A stretch of DNA of 47,994 nt from Phenylobacterium sp. Its GTDB lineage: Bacteria > Pseudomonadota > Alphaproteobacteria > Caulobacterales > Caulobacteraceae. A program made the translations under genes and the position numbers. Under the pieces are notes generated by a model. The model was not told where the DNA came from, did not search any database, and saw only the letters and a program-made list of their open reading frames with translations. Position 1 is the stretch's first letter. Each line of letters starts with the position of its first letter. The stretch spans positions 1-47,994 of the forward strand of contig NZ_JAHBYD010000034.1 in assembly GCF_019636135.1 (NCBI RefSeq). The letters run 5' to 3'. Of the stretch, positions 1 to 8,530 are shown in pieces.

Positions 1-474
1 CAGGCCGGGGGCGACCGCCGCGACTGGACCGGCGCCCGCGCGGGCGGCCAGCCCCGCGTGCAGGACCGCAACGGCGGCGGCCGTCCGGACGCCCGCCGCG
101 ACTGGAACGACCGTCGCGACAACGACCGTCGCGACTGGGACCGTCGGGGCGGAGATCGCCGCGACTGGGATCGCCGCGACGATCGGCAGCGCTGGGAATA
201 CGGCCGCTATCCGCGCGCCTACGTCAGCGCGCAGCGCTATCGCTACATCCACACCTGGCGTCCGCCCTCGGGCTTCTACGTCCGCGTCTGGAACTACGGC
301 GACTTCCTGCCGCGCGGCTGGTTCGGCCCGGGTTACTGGCTGATCGACCCGTGGGAATACGACCTGCCGCTGCCGCCGCCCGGCTTCGACTGGGTGCGGG
401 TCGGCGACGACGCCCTGCTGGTCGACCAGTACACCGGCCGCATCGTCCAGGTGGTCCGCAACGTCTTCTGGTAG
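1..474 (+). CDS. RcnB-like periplasmic protein, 5' end outside the window
   Basis: The frame is open from base 1, so the true start lies upstream and only the last 157 residues are visible. The N-terminal half is a low-complexity Arg/Asp/Trp tract with repeated DRRDW units. The C-terminal half has the RcnB-family pattern: a WRPPSGFYVRVW stretch, a WEYDLPLPPPGF turn and the closing VGDDALLVDQYTGRIV segment. RcnB proteins are small periplasmic proteins linked to nickel/cobalt homeostasis in enterics; in alphaproteobacteria the family is widespread and mostly uncharacterised. The signal peptide would be upstream and cannot be checked. The gene converges on zur with only 4 bases between the two stops. 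A metal role is inferred from family and position only. Confidence 0.8.
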   Translation, partial: QAGGDRRDWTGARAGGQPRVQDRNGGGRPDARRDWNDRRDNDRRDWDRRGGDRRDWDRRDDRQRWEYGRYPRAYVSAQRYRYIHTWRPPSGFYVRVWNYGDFLPRGWFGPGYWLIDPWEYDLPLPPPGFDWVRVGDDALLVDQYTGRIVQVVRNVFW

Positions 475-478
475 GGCG

Positions 479-964
479 CTAGGGCTGGCGACAGCCGGCG
501 CAGAGGCCGCGCGCTTCCAGCGTGACCGCGCGGACCTCGTAGCCGGCGCCGGCCGATGCGGCGGCGAGCTGCGGCGAGAGGTCGGGCTGGAACTCGGCCG
601 CCTCGCCGCAGCAGTCGCAGATCAGGAACGCCGCCACGTGCGCCCCTTCGATGCGGCAGGGGACGTAGGCGTTCAGGCTCTCGATCCGGTGCGCGAAGCC
701 CAGGCGCTCCAGGAACTCCAGCGCACGGTAGACCGTGGGGGGCTTGGCCGGCTCGCCGTGCGCCCCGAAGGCCGCGATCAGGTCGTAGGCCTTCTGCGGC
801 GCGTCCGAGGCCAGCAGCAGTTGCAGCACGCGCCGCCTGGGCGCGGTCAGCCGTTCCTGCGTGACCTCGCAGCGCGCCTCCGCCGCCGACAGGGCCCTGT
901 CCAGCGCCGCGCCCGAAAGGCCGTGGTGCTGATGCTCGTCGTGATGCTCGCAGGCGTGCGCCAT
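479..964 (-). CDS. zur: Zur-type Fur-family zinc repressor
   Basis: This 161-residue protein has Fur-family architecture: a winged helix with the recognition region TVYRALEFL (about residues 77-85) and a C-terminal dimerisation domain. The paired cysteines C116/C119 and C155/C158 match the structural zinc site of Zur proteins, and C103 lies where the regulatory zinc site is usually built. The N-terminus is unusually rich in metal ligands (HACEHHDEHQHH, residues 3-14), which is atypical and may bind zinc. It is transcribed away from a TonB-dependent receptor, and a 20-bp palindrome sits between them, which supports zinc-dependent repression of the receptor. Assignment as Zur rather than Fur rests on the cysteine pairs, family resemblance and this neighbour. 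Confidence 0.88.
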   Translation of the reverse strand: MAHACEHHDEHQHHGLSGAALDRALSAAEARCEVTQERLTAPRRRVLQLLLASDAPQKAYDLIAAFGAHGEPAKPPTVYRALEFLERLGFAHRIESLNAYVPCRIEGAHVAAFLICDCCGEAAEFQPDLSPQLAAASAGAGYEVRAVTLEARGLCAGCRQP

Positions 965-1026
965 GCCTCAGGAATAACCCGCTTCCCGCCCGTGCGCCAA
1001 CGATCGGCGGAAGGCGCTTGACGACT

Positions 1027-1046
1027 CGTTATGTTATTTCATAACG
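1027..1046. promoter_or_regulatory. Zur-box-like palindrome
   Basis: The arms CGTTATG and CATAACG are perfect inverted repeats around a 6-base TTATTT centre. The site is AT-rich in a very GC-rich region and lies 38 bases upstream of the receptor start in the zur/receptor divergent gap. Its layout resembles alphaproteobacterial Zur boxes, which also carry a GTTAT-type core with dyad symmetry. Binding by the adjacent Zur is inferred. Confidence 0.7.
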
Positions 1047-1083
1047 CTTCACTCGTTCTTCAAGTCCTTCCAGGCCGTCGCCA

Positions 1084-3081
1084 ATGTCCCGTGTTTCCCT
1101 CTTCGCCGCTGTCGGCGCGCTCGCGCTCCTCTCCTCCACCGCCTGCGCGGCCGATGGCGGCGATACCGAGACCAAGGACCTCTCCGAGGTCGTGGTCACC
1201 GCCGCGCCCTATGTGGTCTCGCTCGACTCCACGACCACCAGCGTCAACGTGGTGAAGCGCGAGGCGCTCGACCTCGCGCCCTCGGCCGGCCTCGGCGACG
1301 TGCTCGCCAACCTGCCGGGCGTCCGCTCATCGTTCTTCGGCCCCGGCGCCAGCCGGCCGGTGATCCGCGGCCTTTCGGGCCCGCGGGTGCAGGTGCTGAC
1401 CAACGGCATCGGCATGATCGACGCCTCGGGCCTGTCGCCCGACCACCAGGTGGCCAGCGACCCGCAGGAGGCCGAGCGCATCGAGGTGCTGCGCGGCCCC
1501 TCGGCGCTGGCCTACGGCGGCTCGGCCATCGGCGGCATCGTCAACATCATCGACGAGCGCATCCCATCGACCTACCGGGACGGCGCCCACGGCCGCGCGC
1601 AGGCGGCCTATTCCACGGTGGACCAGGGCCGGCAGGGCTCGGCGGCGCTGACCGCGGGCCTCGGCGGCGGCTGGTCGCTGACGGCCGATGCGCTGCGCCG
1701 CGAGACCGACGACTACCACGTGCCGGTCGATCCGCTGTCGCGCCGCCTGGCCGACTCCCTTGGGCTTCCCGCGCCGTCTCGCGACGGCCAGGACGTGCCC
1801 AACACCTATTCCAGCCTGAAGGCCTTCGGCCTCGGCGGCTCCTACGTCGGCGACGGCGGCTGGGGCGGCCTGGCCATCAAGCGCACCGAGAGCGACTACG
1901 GCAGCGCCGCCGAGGAGGACGTCCACATCGAGCTGAAGCAGACCCGGCTCGATGCGCGCGGCTCGCTCGACATCGACCTGGGGCCGTTCGACAAGGTCCG
2001 CTTCTCCGCCGGCTACGCCGACTACAAGCACACCGAGTTCGAGGGGCCCGATCCGGGCACCACCTTCCTCTCCAAGGGCGAGGAGGGGCGTGTCGAGCTG
2101 GTCCAGCGCGAGATCGGCGGCTGGCAGGGCGCGCTGGGCTTCCAGGGGCTGCACCGCACCTTCGACGCCATCGGCGACGAGGCGCTGATCCCGGCCACCA
2201 AGATCGACGAGTTCGGCGTCTTCACCCTCCAGCGCCTGGACAAGGACGCCTGGGGCCTGGAGGGCGGCCTGCGCCTCGACGGCAAGTCGGTGAAGAACGT
2301 CCGCGCCGACCGCGACTTCACCAACGTCTCGGCCTCCGTCGGCGCCTTCGTGCGGCCGGCGGACGGCTGGTTCCTGGGCCTGTCGCTGTCGCGCACCAGC
2401 CGCGGCCTGACCGAGGAGGAACTGTCGTCCCTCGGCGCCCACCCGGCCACGGGGGCCTACGAGGTGGGCGATCCCACGCTCTCCAAGGAGGTCTCGTACT
2501 CGGCCGACGCCAGCGTCCACTACGGCAAGGACCCGTGGACGATCGACCTCCACGGCTTCTACGTGGACTACGACAACTTCATCGACCTGATCCCGACCGG
2601 CGCCGTCGACGCCGACTCCGGCTTCCCGGAGTTCGCCTTCGTGGAGAGCGGGGCGAAGTTCTACGGCTTCGAGAGCGAGGTGGCGTTCAAGGTCTGGCAG
2701 GACGGCGAGCGCACGTTCCGCCTGGAGGGCGCCGCGGACTACGTCCATGGGAGCACGGACTTCGGCCCCGCCGCCCGCATTCCGCCGTGGTCGGTCACCG
2801 GCCGCGCCGCGTACGCCGCCGCCCGCTGGACGGCGACGGTCGAGGTCCACAAGGTGGGCGGTCAGGACCGTACGGCGAACTTCGAGCTCCCCACCGACGG
2901 CTACACGATGCTGAACGCCTCGCTGGTGGTGCGGCCCGTCGCGAGCCAGCCCGACCTGAAGGTCTTCCTCGACGGCCACAACCTGACCAACGTCGAGGCC
3001 CGCGAGCACGCCTCGTTCCTCAAGGATGTCGCCCCGCTGCCGGGCCGCAGCTTCCGCCTGGGGGTAGGCTACCGGTTCTGA
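1084..3081 (+). CDS. TonB-dependent outer-membrane receptor, probably zinc-related
   Basis: The 665-residue product starts with a signal peptide (about residues 1-22), followed by a TonB box (DLSEVVVTA, about 32-40). A plug domain follows (about 50-155, with NLPGVR, VIRGLSGPRV and IEVLRGP), then a beta-barrel ending in GVGYRF with the C-terminal Phe typical of outer-membrane proteins. Such receptors import chelated metals or other scarce substrates using TonB energy. The divergent zur gene and intervening palindrome suggest zinc uptake, as in ZnuD-type receptors; substrate specificity cannot be read from the sequence. The ATG at 1084 is the only start that retains the signal peptide. Confidence 0.9.
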   Translation: MSRVSLFAAVGALALLSSTACAADGGDTETKDLSEVVVTAAPYVVSLDSTTTSVNVVKREALDLAPSAGLGDVLANLPGVRSSFFGPGASRPVIRGLSGPRVQVLTNGIGMIDASGLSPDHQVASDPQEAERIEVLRGPSALAYGGSAIGGIVNIIDERIPSTYRDGAHGRAQAAYSTVDQGRQGSAALTAGLGGGWSLTADALRRETDDYHVPVDPLSRRLADSLGLPAPSRDGQDVPNTYSSLKAFGLGGSYVGDGGWGGLAIKRTESDYGSAAEEDVHIELKQTRLDARGSLDIDLGPFDKVRFSAGYADYKHTEFEGPDPGTTFLSKGEEGRVELVQREIGGWQGALGFQGLHRTFDAIGDEALIPATKIDEFGVFTLQRLDKDAWGLEGGLRLDGKSVKNVRADRDFTNVSASVGAFVRPADGWFLGLSLSRTSRGLTEEELSSLGAHPATGAYEVGDPTLSKEVSYSADASVHYGKDPWTIDLHGFYVDYDNFIDLIPTGAVDADSGFPEFAFVESGAKFYGFESEVAFKVWQDGERTFRLEGAADYVHGSTDFGPAARIPPWSVTGRAAYAAARWTATVEVHKVGGQDRTANFELPTDGYTMLNASLVVRPVASQPDLKVFLDGHNLTNVEAREHASFLKDVAPLPGRSFRLGVGYRF

Positions 3082-3144
3082 CCGCAGTCCCCCTGAGGGA
3101 ACGCGTCGCGCACCCGGGATTCGCTCACCGATCCCCGGAGATCA

Positions 3145-3163
3145 CCGCCCGACGCCCGGGCGG
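3145..3163. terminator. Hairpin between convergent receptor and DUF4167 genes
   Basis: CCGCCCG and CGGGCGG form a 7-bp stem with a 5-base loop between two convergent stop codons. There is no T-tract on either strand, so it is a possible rather than clear terminator. Confidence 0.3.
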
Positions 3164-3171
3164 CGCGAGCC

Positions 3172-4185
3172 TCACGCCTCTTCGTTCTCGCTGGGGGGCG
3201 CGCCTTCGCCGGCTTCGAAGCTGCGCGGGGCGCGGCGGCGGCGTGTGCGGGGTTTCTCCTCGGCCTCGGCGGCCGCCGCCTTGGGGGCCGGCGCCGGGCG
3301 GGCGGCCTGCAGGAAGGCCGGCGCGTGGCTCGCGCCGCCCTCGGCGTCGCGCAGCATCGGACCTTCCGGACGGCTCTCGCCCTGCGGCTCGACGACCGGC
3401 AGAGGGTCGCGCTCGGGCCGGTCGCGGTCCCGTTCGAAGCGCGCGGGACGGTCGTCGTCGCTGCGGGGGCGGTCGTCGCGGCGGTCACGGTCGCGGTTGC
3501 GGTCCCGGCCGCCGTCGCGGTCGCGCGGCCGGTCGTCGTCGTTCCGCGGGCGTTCGTCCCTCGGGCGTTCGTCTCTCGGGCGGTCGTCGCGGGGGCGGTC
3601 GTCGCGGGGACGATCCCGGTCGCGATCCCGATCGCGCGGCTGCCAGTCGCCCCGGTCGCGATCCCGGTCGCGGTTGCGGTCGCGATCCCGGTCGCGGGAC
3701 TGCCACTCGCCGCGGTCGCGCCCGTCGCGGTCGCGGTTCCGATCCCGGTTCTGGTCGCCGCGGTCGCGGTTCTCGCCGTTGTCCTCGCGGACCTCGGGGG
3801 CTTCGGCGGCGGCCTCGTCGGCGGCGGCCGCGGCGGCCTGGCCGCTCTCGTCCTCGAAGTCGATGTCGTAGCCGCTGGCGAACTGGTCGCGGCCGATGAT
3901 CTCGCTGGCCGGCCGGTTCGGCTGGATGGCGCGGATCAGGCGGAAATAGTGCTCGGCGTGCTGGAGGTAGTTCTCGGCCAGCACCCGGTCGCCCGATGAC
4001 GTCGCGTCGCGCGCGAGCTGCTGGTACTTCTCGAAGACGTGCTGGGCGTTGCCCCGCACCTTCACCCCGTCGGGACCGTTCGAATCGAACGCCCGGTTGG
4101 CGTTCTGCTGGGGCTTGCCGCCACCGCCGCCGCCACCGCCCCGGTTGCGCCCACGCTGGCGCTTCATACCCTTGAAATCTCTCAT
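3172..4185 (-). CDS. DUF4167 domain protein with Arg/Asp-rich tail
   Basis: The 337-residue protein begins with a basic, glycine-rich stretch (KRQRGRNRG plus a poly-Gly run). It continues with the conserved DUF4167 segment (about residues 25-100), including NGPDGVKVRG, VFEKYQQLARDA and NYLQHAEHYFR. The rest is disordered: an acidic, alanine-rich stretch, then a long Arg/Asp tract (about 140-265) built from RDRD, RPRDD and similar units, and an Ala/Arg tail. DUF4167 is an alphaproteobacterial family usually found after prmC, as here; its function is not known to me. The basic ends would suit nucleic-acid binding, which is inference. The ATG at 4183-4185 gives the family's usual N-terminus; an internal ATG six codons later is possible. 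The 250-bp gap to prmC shows no clear signal. Confidence 0.85.
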   Translation of the reverse strand: MRDFKGMKRQRGRNRGGGGGGGGKPQQNANRAFDSNGPDGVKVRGNAQHVFEKYQQLARDATSSGDRVLAENYLQHAEHYFRLIRAIQPNRPASEIIGRDQFASGYDIDFEDESGQAAAAAADEAAAEAPEVREDNGENRDRGDQNRDRNRDRDGRDRGEWQSRDRDRDRNRDRDRDRGDWQPRDRDRDRDRPRDDRPRDDRPRDERPRDERPRNDDDRPRDRDGGRDRNRDRDRRDDRPRSDDDRPARFERDRDRPERDPLPVVEPQGESRPEGPMLRDAEGGASHAPAFLQAARPAPAPKAAAAEAEEKPRTRRRRAPRSFEAGEGAPPSENEEA

Positions 4186-4435
4186 AATCCTAAGAAACCG
4201 TTCGTTCCTTGAGCGCCCCTGCGGCGTCTTGGCCCTCAGCTTGGTCCGACCTCGGCCTGATCAGCGATGTTGAAGGCGTGTGTGTTCCCCGTCTTCCGCC
4301 CGGAAGCTCGTCAGCGAGAGGCCTTTCCTTGGAGAGAAGCGTCGCGCCTGTCGGGTCGGGCGGGCGTCCTGCTTGGGGACGCATCTACCGGCAACACCGA
4401 CGAATTTGGGTGGAGACGTGACCTGATGTAGCGAG

Positions 4436-5305
4436 TCAGCCGACCGTTTCCAAGGTCTTTTTCTCACCGGCGACCACGCGGTCGCGATCGGCCAGGTCCC
4501 TGATCGTCTGCACGAAGACGGCGCCGGCCTCGCGGAACAGGGCTTCGACCGCGTCCTTCTGGTCGTAGCCGATCTCGACGGCGAAGCGGCCGCCGGGCTT
4601 CAGCACGCGCAGGATCTCGGGCGCGAGGACGCGGTAGTGGTCCAGGCCGTCGGCCCCGCCTTCCAGCGCGATCCGCGGTTCGTGGTCGCGCACTTCGGGC
4701 TCCAGGGTCGCGATGACCTCGGTGGCGATGTAGGGCGGGTTGGCGACGACGAGGTCGAACGCGTCGCCTTCCAGGCCCGCGGTCCAGTCGCCGCGCAGCA
4801 GCGCCAGGCGGCCCGCGAGCCCGAGCGAAGCGGCGTTGTCGCGCGCCACGGCGAGCGCCTCCTCGGAGATCTCGATCCCGAGGCCGTTGGCCGCCGGCCG
4901 CTCGGCCAGGAGCGCCAGCAGGATCGCGCCCGAGCCCACGCCCAGGTCGAGGATCCGCCAGGGCGCATTCTCGGGGAAGTCGCGCAATGCATATTCGACC
5001 ACCGTCTCGGTGTCGGGCCTGGGCGTCAGCACGTCGGGCGTGACGTGCAGCATGATCTTCCAGAAGCCTTTGCGCCCCAGGATGTGGCTGACCGGCTCGC
5101 GGGCGACGCGGCGGGCCAGGAAGCCGTCGAGCCTGGCCTCCTGGTCGGGCGTCAGCTCGCGATGCGGATCGGTGACGATGTCGGCGCGGGTGGCGTCGGC
5201 CGCCGCCTCGACCAGCAGGCGCGCGTCGATCACCGGCCCGGCCAGCCCCGCCGCCTCCAGCCGGGACTTCGCCCGGGTCCAGGCCTGCACCAGCGTCAAG
5301 GTCAT
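4436..5305 (-). CDS. prmC: Release factor N5-glutamine methyltransferase
   Basis: PrmC methylates the glutamine of the GGQ motif in peptide chain release factors, using S-adenosylmethionine, in the cytoplasm. The 289-residue product has the SAM-binding LDLGVGSG motif (residues 119-126) and the catalytic NPPY motif (189-192), with an N-terminal helical domain (about 1-85) containing EPVSHILGRKGFW. The ATG at 5305 overlaps the stop of the upstream MOSC gene in an ATGA, so the two are probably translationally coupled. Its usual partner prfA lies about 2 kb upstream on the same strand, separated by the MOSC and yihY-like genes. Confidence 0.95.
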   Translation of the reverse strand: MTLTLVQAWTRAKSRLEAAGLAGPVIDARLLVEAAADATRADIVTDPHRELTPDQEARLDGFLARRVAREPVSHILGRKGFWKIMLHVTPDVLTPRPDTETVVEYALRDFPENAPWRILDLGVGSGAILLALLAERPAANGLGIEISEEALAVARDNAASLGLAGRLALLRGDWTAGLEGDAFDLVVANPPYIATEVIATLEPEVRDHEPRIALEGGADGLDHYRVLAPEILRVLKPGGRFAVEIGYDQKDAVEALFREAGAVFVQTIRDLADRDRVVAGEKKTLETVG

Positions 5306-6129
5306 CCTCCCTCGCTCCCTTCGGGGCTGCGCAGCACTTCGCGCCGGCCGGCGTCCGGGCGAAGCAGGGGTGCGGTGATCGCGTCGCCCAGGGACACGCG
5401 GCCCGCCGTCGTCATCCGGATGTAGATTCCGCAGTCCATGTGCCCGTAGTGGTCGAATAGCGCCTTCGGCACTTCGAGGTCGCGCACGGCCGTCGTCGGG
5501 TCGACCTCGGTCGCGGCGCAGCGGCGGATGCGGGAGAAGACGCTCGCCTTGGCCCAGCCCAGCATCAGCTCGCGGTCCAGCCAGTCGTTCTCGGCCCAGG
5601 GCTCCCAGCCCTCGACGTAGAGGTTGCCGCGGAAGCGCAGCGGATCGAGCTCGACACCCATCTTCCGGGAGAGGTCGCGGACGCTGGCGAGGTTGATCAC
5701 CGAGACCTGGCCCAGCGGATGGTCGGTGAAGCGGAAGCCGCCGCGGGCGTCCACGACCTTCAGCGGCCCGCGGATGTCGTCGGGATCGAGGAAGTCGGTG
5801 AGCCAGGCGGCGAAGCCGTCGCGGGCCTCGGGCTCGGCGAGGCGCCCGGCGAAGGCGGGCCGGCCCTCGGCCGTCGCGGTGAGGAGGCCCGAGGCGTCGT
5901 CGTAGCGGGTCCGGGCCGCGGCCACCTTCGGGATGGCGGCCAGCACGGTGAACATCTTCTTCGGCGTCCACTGCGGCGCCTCGGGATCGAAGCCCGACGG
6001 GCCGTTCTCCACCGCCCACAGGCGGTCGCCCGGGAAGCCCTCGCCCGGCGCGAGATCGACGTGGCCCAGCGGCTCGGGCGTGAAGCCCTTCACCGGGTGC
6101 CGGAAGATCGCTGCGACGTGGCCGCTCAT
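5302..6129 (-). CDS. MOSC domain protein
   Basis: The 275-residue protein resembles the MOSC family (C-terminal domain of molybdenum cofactor sulfurases and YiiM/YcbX-like proteins), with an N-terminal beta-barrel-like part starting IFRHPVKGF. The segment FRGNLYVEG (about 166-174) and the cysteine of RCAATEVDP (C204) correspond to the family's conserved core and catalytic or cofactor-contacting Cys. MOSC proteins handle sulfur transfer or the molybdenum cofactor; some reduce N-hydroxylated compounds. The physiological substrate here is unknown. The stop overlaps the prmC start by 4 bases, making a two-gene operon. The other neighbour is divergent. Confidence 0.85.
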   Translation of the reverse strand: MSGHVAAIFRHPVKGFTPEPLGHVDLAPGEGFPGDRLWAVENGPSGFDPEAPQWTPKKMFTVLAAIPKVAAARTRYDDASGLLTATAEGRPAFAGRLAEPEARDGFAAWLTDFLDPDDIRGPLKVVDARGGFRFTDHPLGQVSVINLASVRDLSRKMGVELDPLRFRGNLYVEGWEPWAENDWLDRELMLGWAKASVFSRIRRCAATEVDPTTAVRDLEVPKALFDHYGHMDCGIYIRMTTAGRVSLGDAITAPLLRPDAGRREVLRSPEGSEGG

Positions 6130-6218
6130 GCCGCCTTCTCGCGCAAGCGCCGCGCGGGCTCAACCCGGAACGCCGCGCCCCCGGCCGAGTTTGATCATGC
6201 GCGAAGGGAGGCATCGGC

Positions 6219-7313
6219 TTGGCGGACGTCGCGGGCAATCCGATCGGCGGGAACCCGGAGAAGCCGGGGATGAGCCGTCGCACGGTGGCCGCGCCGTCGA
6301 CCTTCGAGGACCAGGAGCCCGGCCGCGGCCGCATCGCCGTGTCACCGCGGCAGATCCCGTGGACGGGTTGGCGCGACATCGTCTGGCGCACCCTCCGGGA
6401 GACCAGCGAGGATCGCCTGACCGTCGTGGCCGGCAGCGTCACCTATTACACGCTGCTGGCGATCTTCCCGGGCGTCGGCGTCTTCGTCTCGCTCTACGGC
6501 CTCTTCGCCGACGTGGCCGAAGTGGAAAAGCAGCTCGTCGCGCTGTCCTCGGTCTTCCCGCCCGACGTGACGCGCCTGGTCGGCGAACAGATGCTGCGGC
6601 TGGCCGGCGCGGGCGGCGGCGGGCTCTCGCTCGCCTTCATCGCCAGCCTCCTGCTGTCGGTCTGGAGCGCCAGCGCGGGCATGCGCTCGCTCTTCGACGG
6701 CCTCAACATCGCCTACGACGAGGCCGAGCGGCGGAACTACGTGCTGCGCGCGGCGCTCACCTACGGCTTCACCCTGGCGCTGGTGGTGTTCCTGATCCTC
6801 GTCAGCCTGATCCTGGTGGCCGCCCCGATCGCGCTTGCACGGATGGGCCTCGCCGAGGACTGGCTGATCGCCATCCGCTGGCCGCTGATGTTCCTGGTGG
6901 CCACGGCGGCCTTCACCATCGCCTATCGCTATGGGCCCAGCCGGGCGCGGGCGCGCTGGCCGTGGCTGACCCCGGGCGCGGCCTTCGCCGCGGCGTTCTG
7001 GATCGGCGGCTCGGCCGGCTTCTCCTGGTACCTGAACAACGTCGCGGGACTCGACCGCATCTACGGGTCGCTGGGGGCGATGATCGGCTTCATGCTGTGG
7101 ATCTGGTTCTCGGTGATGATCGTGCTGATCGGCGCCGAGCTGAACGCCGAGATCGAGCACCAGACCGCCGAGGACTCCACCACCGGTCCGCCGCAGCCGA
7201 TGGGCGAGCGCGGCGCGGCGATGGCCGACACCGTGGGCGTGCGCTTCGACGGCGTGAAGAACCTCGTGAAGGGCGGCAAGGACAGGGTCCGCAAGGTCCT
7301 GAAGCGCCCCTGA
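6219..7313 (+). CDS. YihY/BrkB-family integral membrane protein
   Basis: The 364-residue protein has about six hydrophobic segments between residues 65 and 310 and the family patterns VVAGSVTYYTLLAIFPGV, LLSVWSASAGMRSLFDGLN and VMIVLIGAELNAEIEHQT. YihY/BrkB proteins are inner-membrane proteins; they were once misnamed RNase BN, and their transport or structural role is still unclear. The start is a TTG preceded by a GGGAGG site about 7 bases upstream; an ATG at 6270 is an alternative and would shorten the disordered N-terminus by 17 residues. The C-terminal tail after residue 320 is polar and ends basic. The gene interrupts the usual prfA-prmC adjacency on the opposite strand. Confidence 0.88.
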   Translation: MADVAGNPIGGNPEKPGMSRRTVAAPSTFEDQEPGRGRIAVSPRQIPWTGWRDIVWRTLRETSEDRLTVVAGSVTYYTLLAIFPGVGVFVSLYGLFADVAEVEKQLVALSSVFPPDVTRLVGEQMLRLAGAGGGGLSLAFIASLLLSVWSASAGMRSLFDGLNIAYDEAERRNYVLRAALTYGFTLALVVFLILVSLILVAAPIALARMGLAEDWLIAIRWPLMFLVATAAFTIAYRYGPSRARARWPWLTPGAAFAAAFWIGGSAGFSWYLNNVAGLDRIYGSLGAMIGFMLWIWFSVMIVLIGAELNAEIEHQTAEDSTTGPPQPMGERGAAMADTVGVRFDGVKNLVKGGKDRVRKVLKRP

Positions 7314-7346
7314 GGGCCGCCGCGCGGCGGCGTATTCCGCGGTTCC

Positions 7347-7368
7347 AAAAGTCTCCGCTGCCGCGGAG
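7347..7368 (-). terminator. Intrinsic terminator for prfA
   Basis: Read on the minus strand, a CTCCGC/GCGGAG stem with a 4-base loop is followed by ACTTTT, 12 bases after the prfA stop codon. This is a short but canonical stem plus T-tract. A separate GC palindrome at 7316-7331 follows the plus-strand membrane gene and may act there, but lacks a T-tract. Confidence 0.6.
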
Positions 7369-7379
7369 GCTCATGAGGA

Positions 7380-8456
7380 TCAGCCGAACTCGTCTTCCAG
7401 GGCGGCGAGGCGGGCGGCCTGGTCTTCGGCGATCAGGGGGTCGATGACGTCGTCGAGGGCTTCGCCTTCGATGACCTTGGGCAGGTTGTAGAGCGTCAGG
7501 TTGATGCGGTGGTCGGTGACCCGGCCTTGCGGGAAGTTGTAGGTGCGGATGCGTTCCGAGCGGTCGCCGGAGCCGACCTGGCTCTTGCGGGCCTCGGAGC
7601 GGGCGTCGTCGAGGGCCTGGCGCTGCTGGTCGTAGAGCTTGACCTTGAGCGCCTTCATGGCGCGGGCGCGGTTCTGGTGCTGCGACTTCTCGGAGCTGGT
7701 CACCACGATGCCGCTGGGCAGGTGGGTGATGCGGACGGCGGAGTCGGTCTTGTTCACGTGCTGGCCGCCGGCGCCGCTCGAGCGGTAGGTGTCGATGCGG
7801 ATGTCCTGGTCGCGGATCTCGATCTCGACGTCCTCGGCCTCGGGCAGCACGGCGACGGTCGCGGCCGAGGTGTGGATGCGCCCCTGCGCCTCGGTGGCCG
7901 GCACGCGCTGCACGCGGTGGACGCCGCTCTCGAACTTCAGCCGCCCGAACACGCCGTCGCCGGTGATGGAGGCCACGATCTCCTTGAAGCCGCCGGCGTC
8001 GCCCTCGGAGATGGAGTCGACCTCGACGCGCCAGCCGCGGCCCTGGGCGTAGCGCTGGTACATGCGGAAGAGGTCGCCGGCGAAGAGGGCCGCTTCGTCG
8101 CCTCCCGTGCCGGCGCGCACTTCGAGGATCGCCGAGGCGTTCTCGTCCTTGTCCTTGGGCGCGAGCAGCAGGGCGACCTCGCGCTCCAGCTCGGGCAGGC
8201 GCTCCTTCAGCGCCTCCAGCTCGCCGCGGGCCAGCTCGGCCATCTCGGCGTCGCCGCTGTCGGCCATCTCGCGCAGCTCGGGCTCTTCGGCGCGCGCCTT
8301 CTCCAGCGTGGTGACCGCGTCGGCCACCGGCTTCAGCTCGGCGTGCTCCTTGGAGAGCCGGACGATCTCGGCCCCGTCCGTGGCCGCGCCCATGCGCGCC
8401 TCGATCTCGCGGAAGCGGTCGAGCACCTGGTCGAGCCTGGCCTGGGGAAGTCTCAT
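7380..8456 (-). CDS. prfA: Peptide chain release factor 1
   Basis: RF1 recognises UAA and UAG stop codons and triggers peptide release on the ribosome. The 358-residue product, normal for RF1, carries the PAT tripeptide (residues 186-188) that reads the stop codon and marks RF1 rather than RF2. It also has the catalytic GGQ motif (230-232) that PrmC methylates. The N-terminal helical domain contains long charged helices (about 1-105). I chose the ATG at 8454-8456 because MRLPQARLDQVL matches the family start; longer frames begin with a poor TTG. The ribosome site is weak. It diverges from the flavin-binding gene. Confidence 0.95.
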   Translation of the reverse strand: MRLPQARLDQVLDRFREIEARMGAATDGAEIVRLSKEHAELKPVADAVTTLEKARAEEPELREMADSGDAEMAELARGELEALKERLPELEREVALLLAPKDKDENASAILEVRAGTGGDEAALFAGDLFRMYQRYAQGRGWRVEVDSISEGDAGGFKEIVASITGDGVFGRLKFESGVHRVQRVPATEAQGRIHTSAATVAVLPEAEDVEIEIRDQDIRIDTYRSSGAGGQHVNKTDSAVRITHLPSGIVVTSSEKSQHQNRARAMKALKVKLYDQQRQALDDARSEARKSQVGSGDRSERIRTYNFPQGRVTDHRINLTLYNLPKVIEGEALDDVIDPLIAEDQAARLAALEDEFG

Positions 8457-8530
8457 GAGGGCGGTGTCTGTAGCGGAGACCGCCGCAGGCGACAATTCCG
8501 AGCTATGATCGCGGGCGGGAGGAGCGATCC

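Noticed and set aside
3325..3999. Plus-strand hydrophobic frame antisense to DUF4167
   Set aside because: The long Val/Ala-rich translation arises from the RDRD-coding repeats read on the other strand; it has no domain features.
4436..6442. A single 668-residue frame covering prmC and more upstream DNA
   Set aside because: Only the last 289 residues are PrmC. The upstream part is an out-of-frame reading of the MOSC gene; prmC starts at 5305 in an ATGA overlap.
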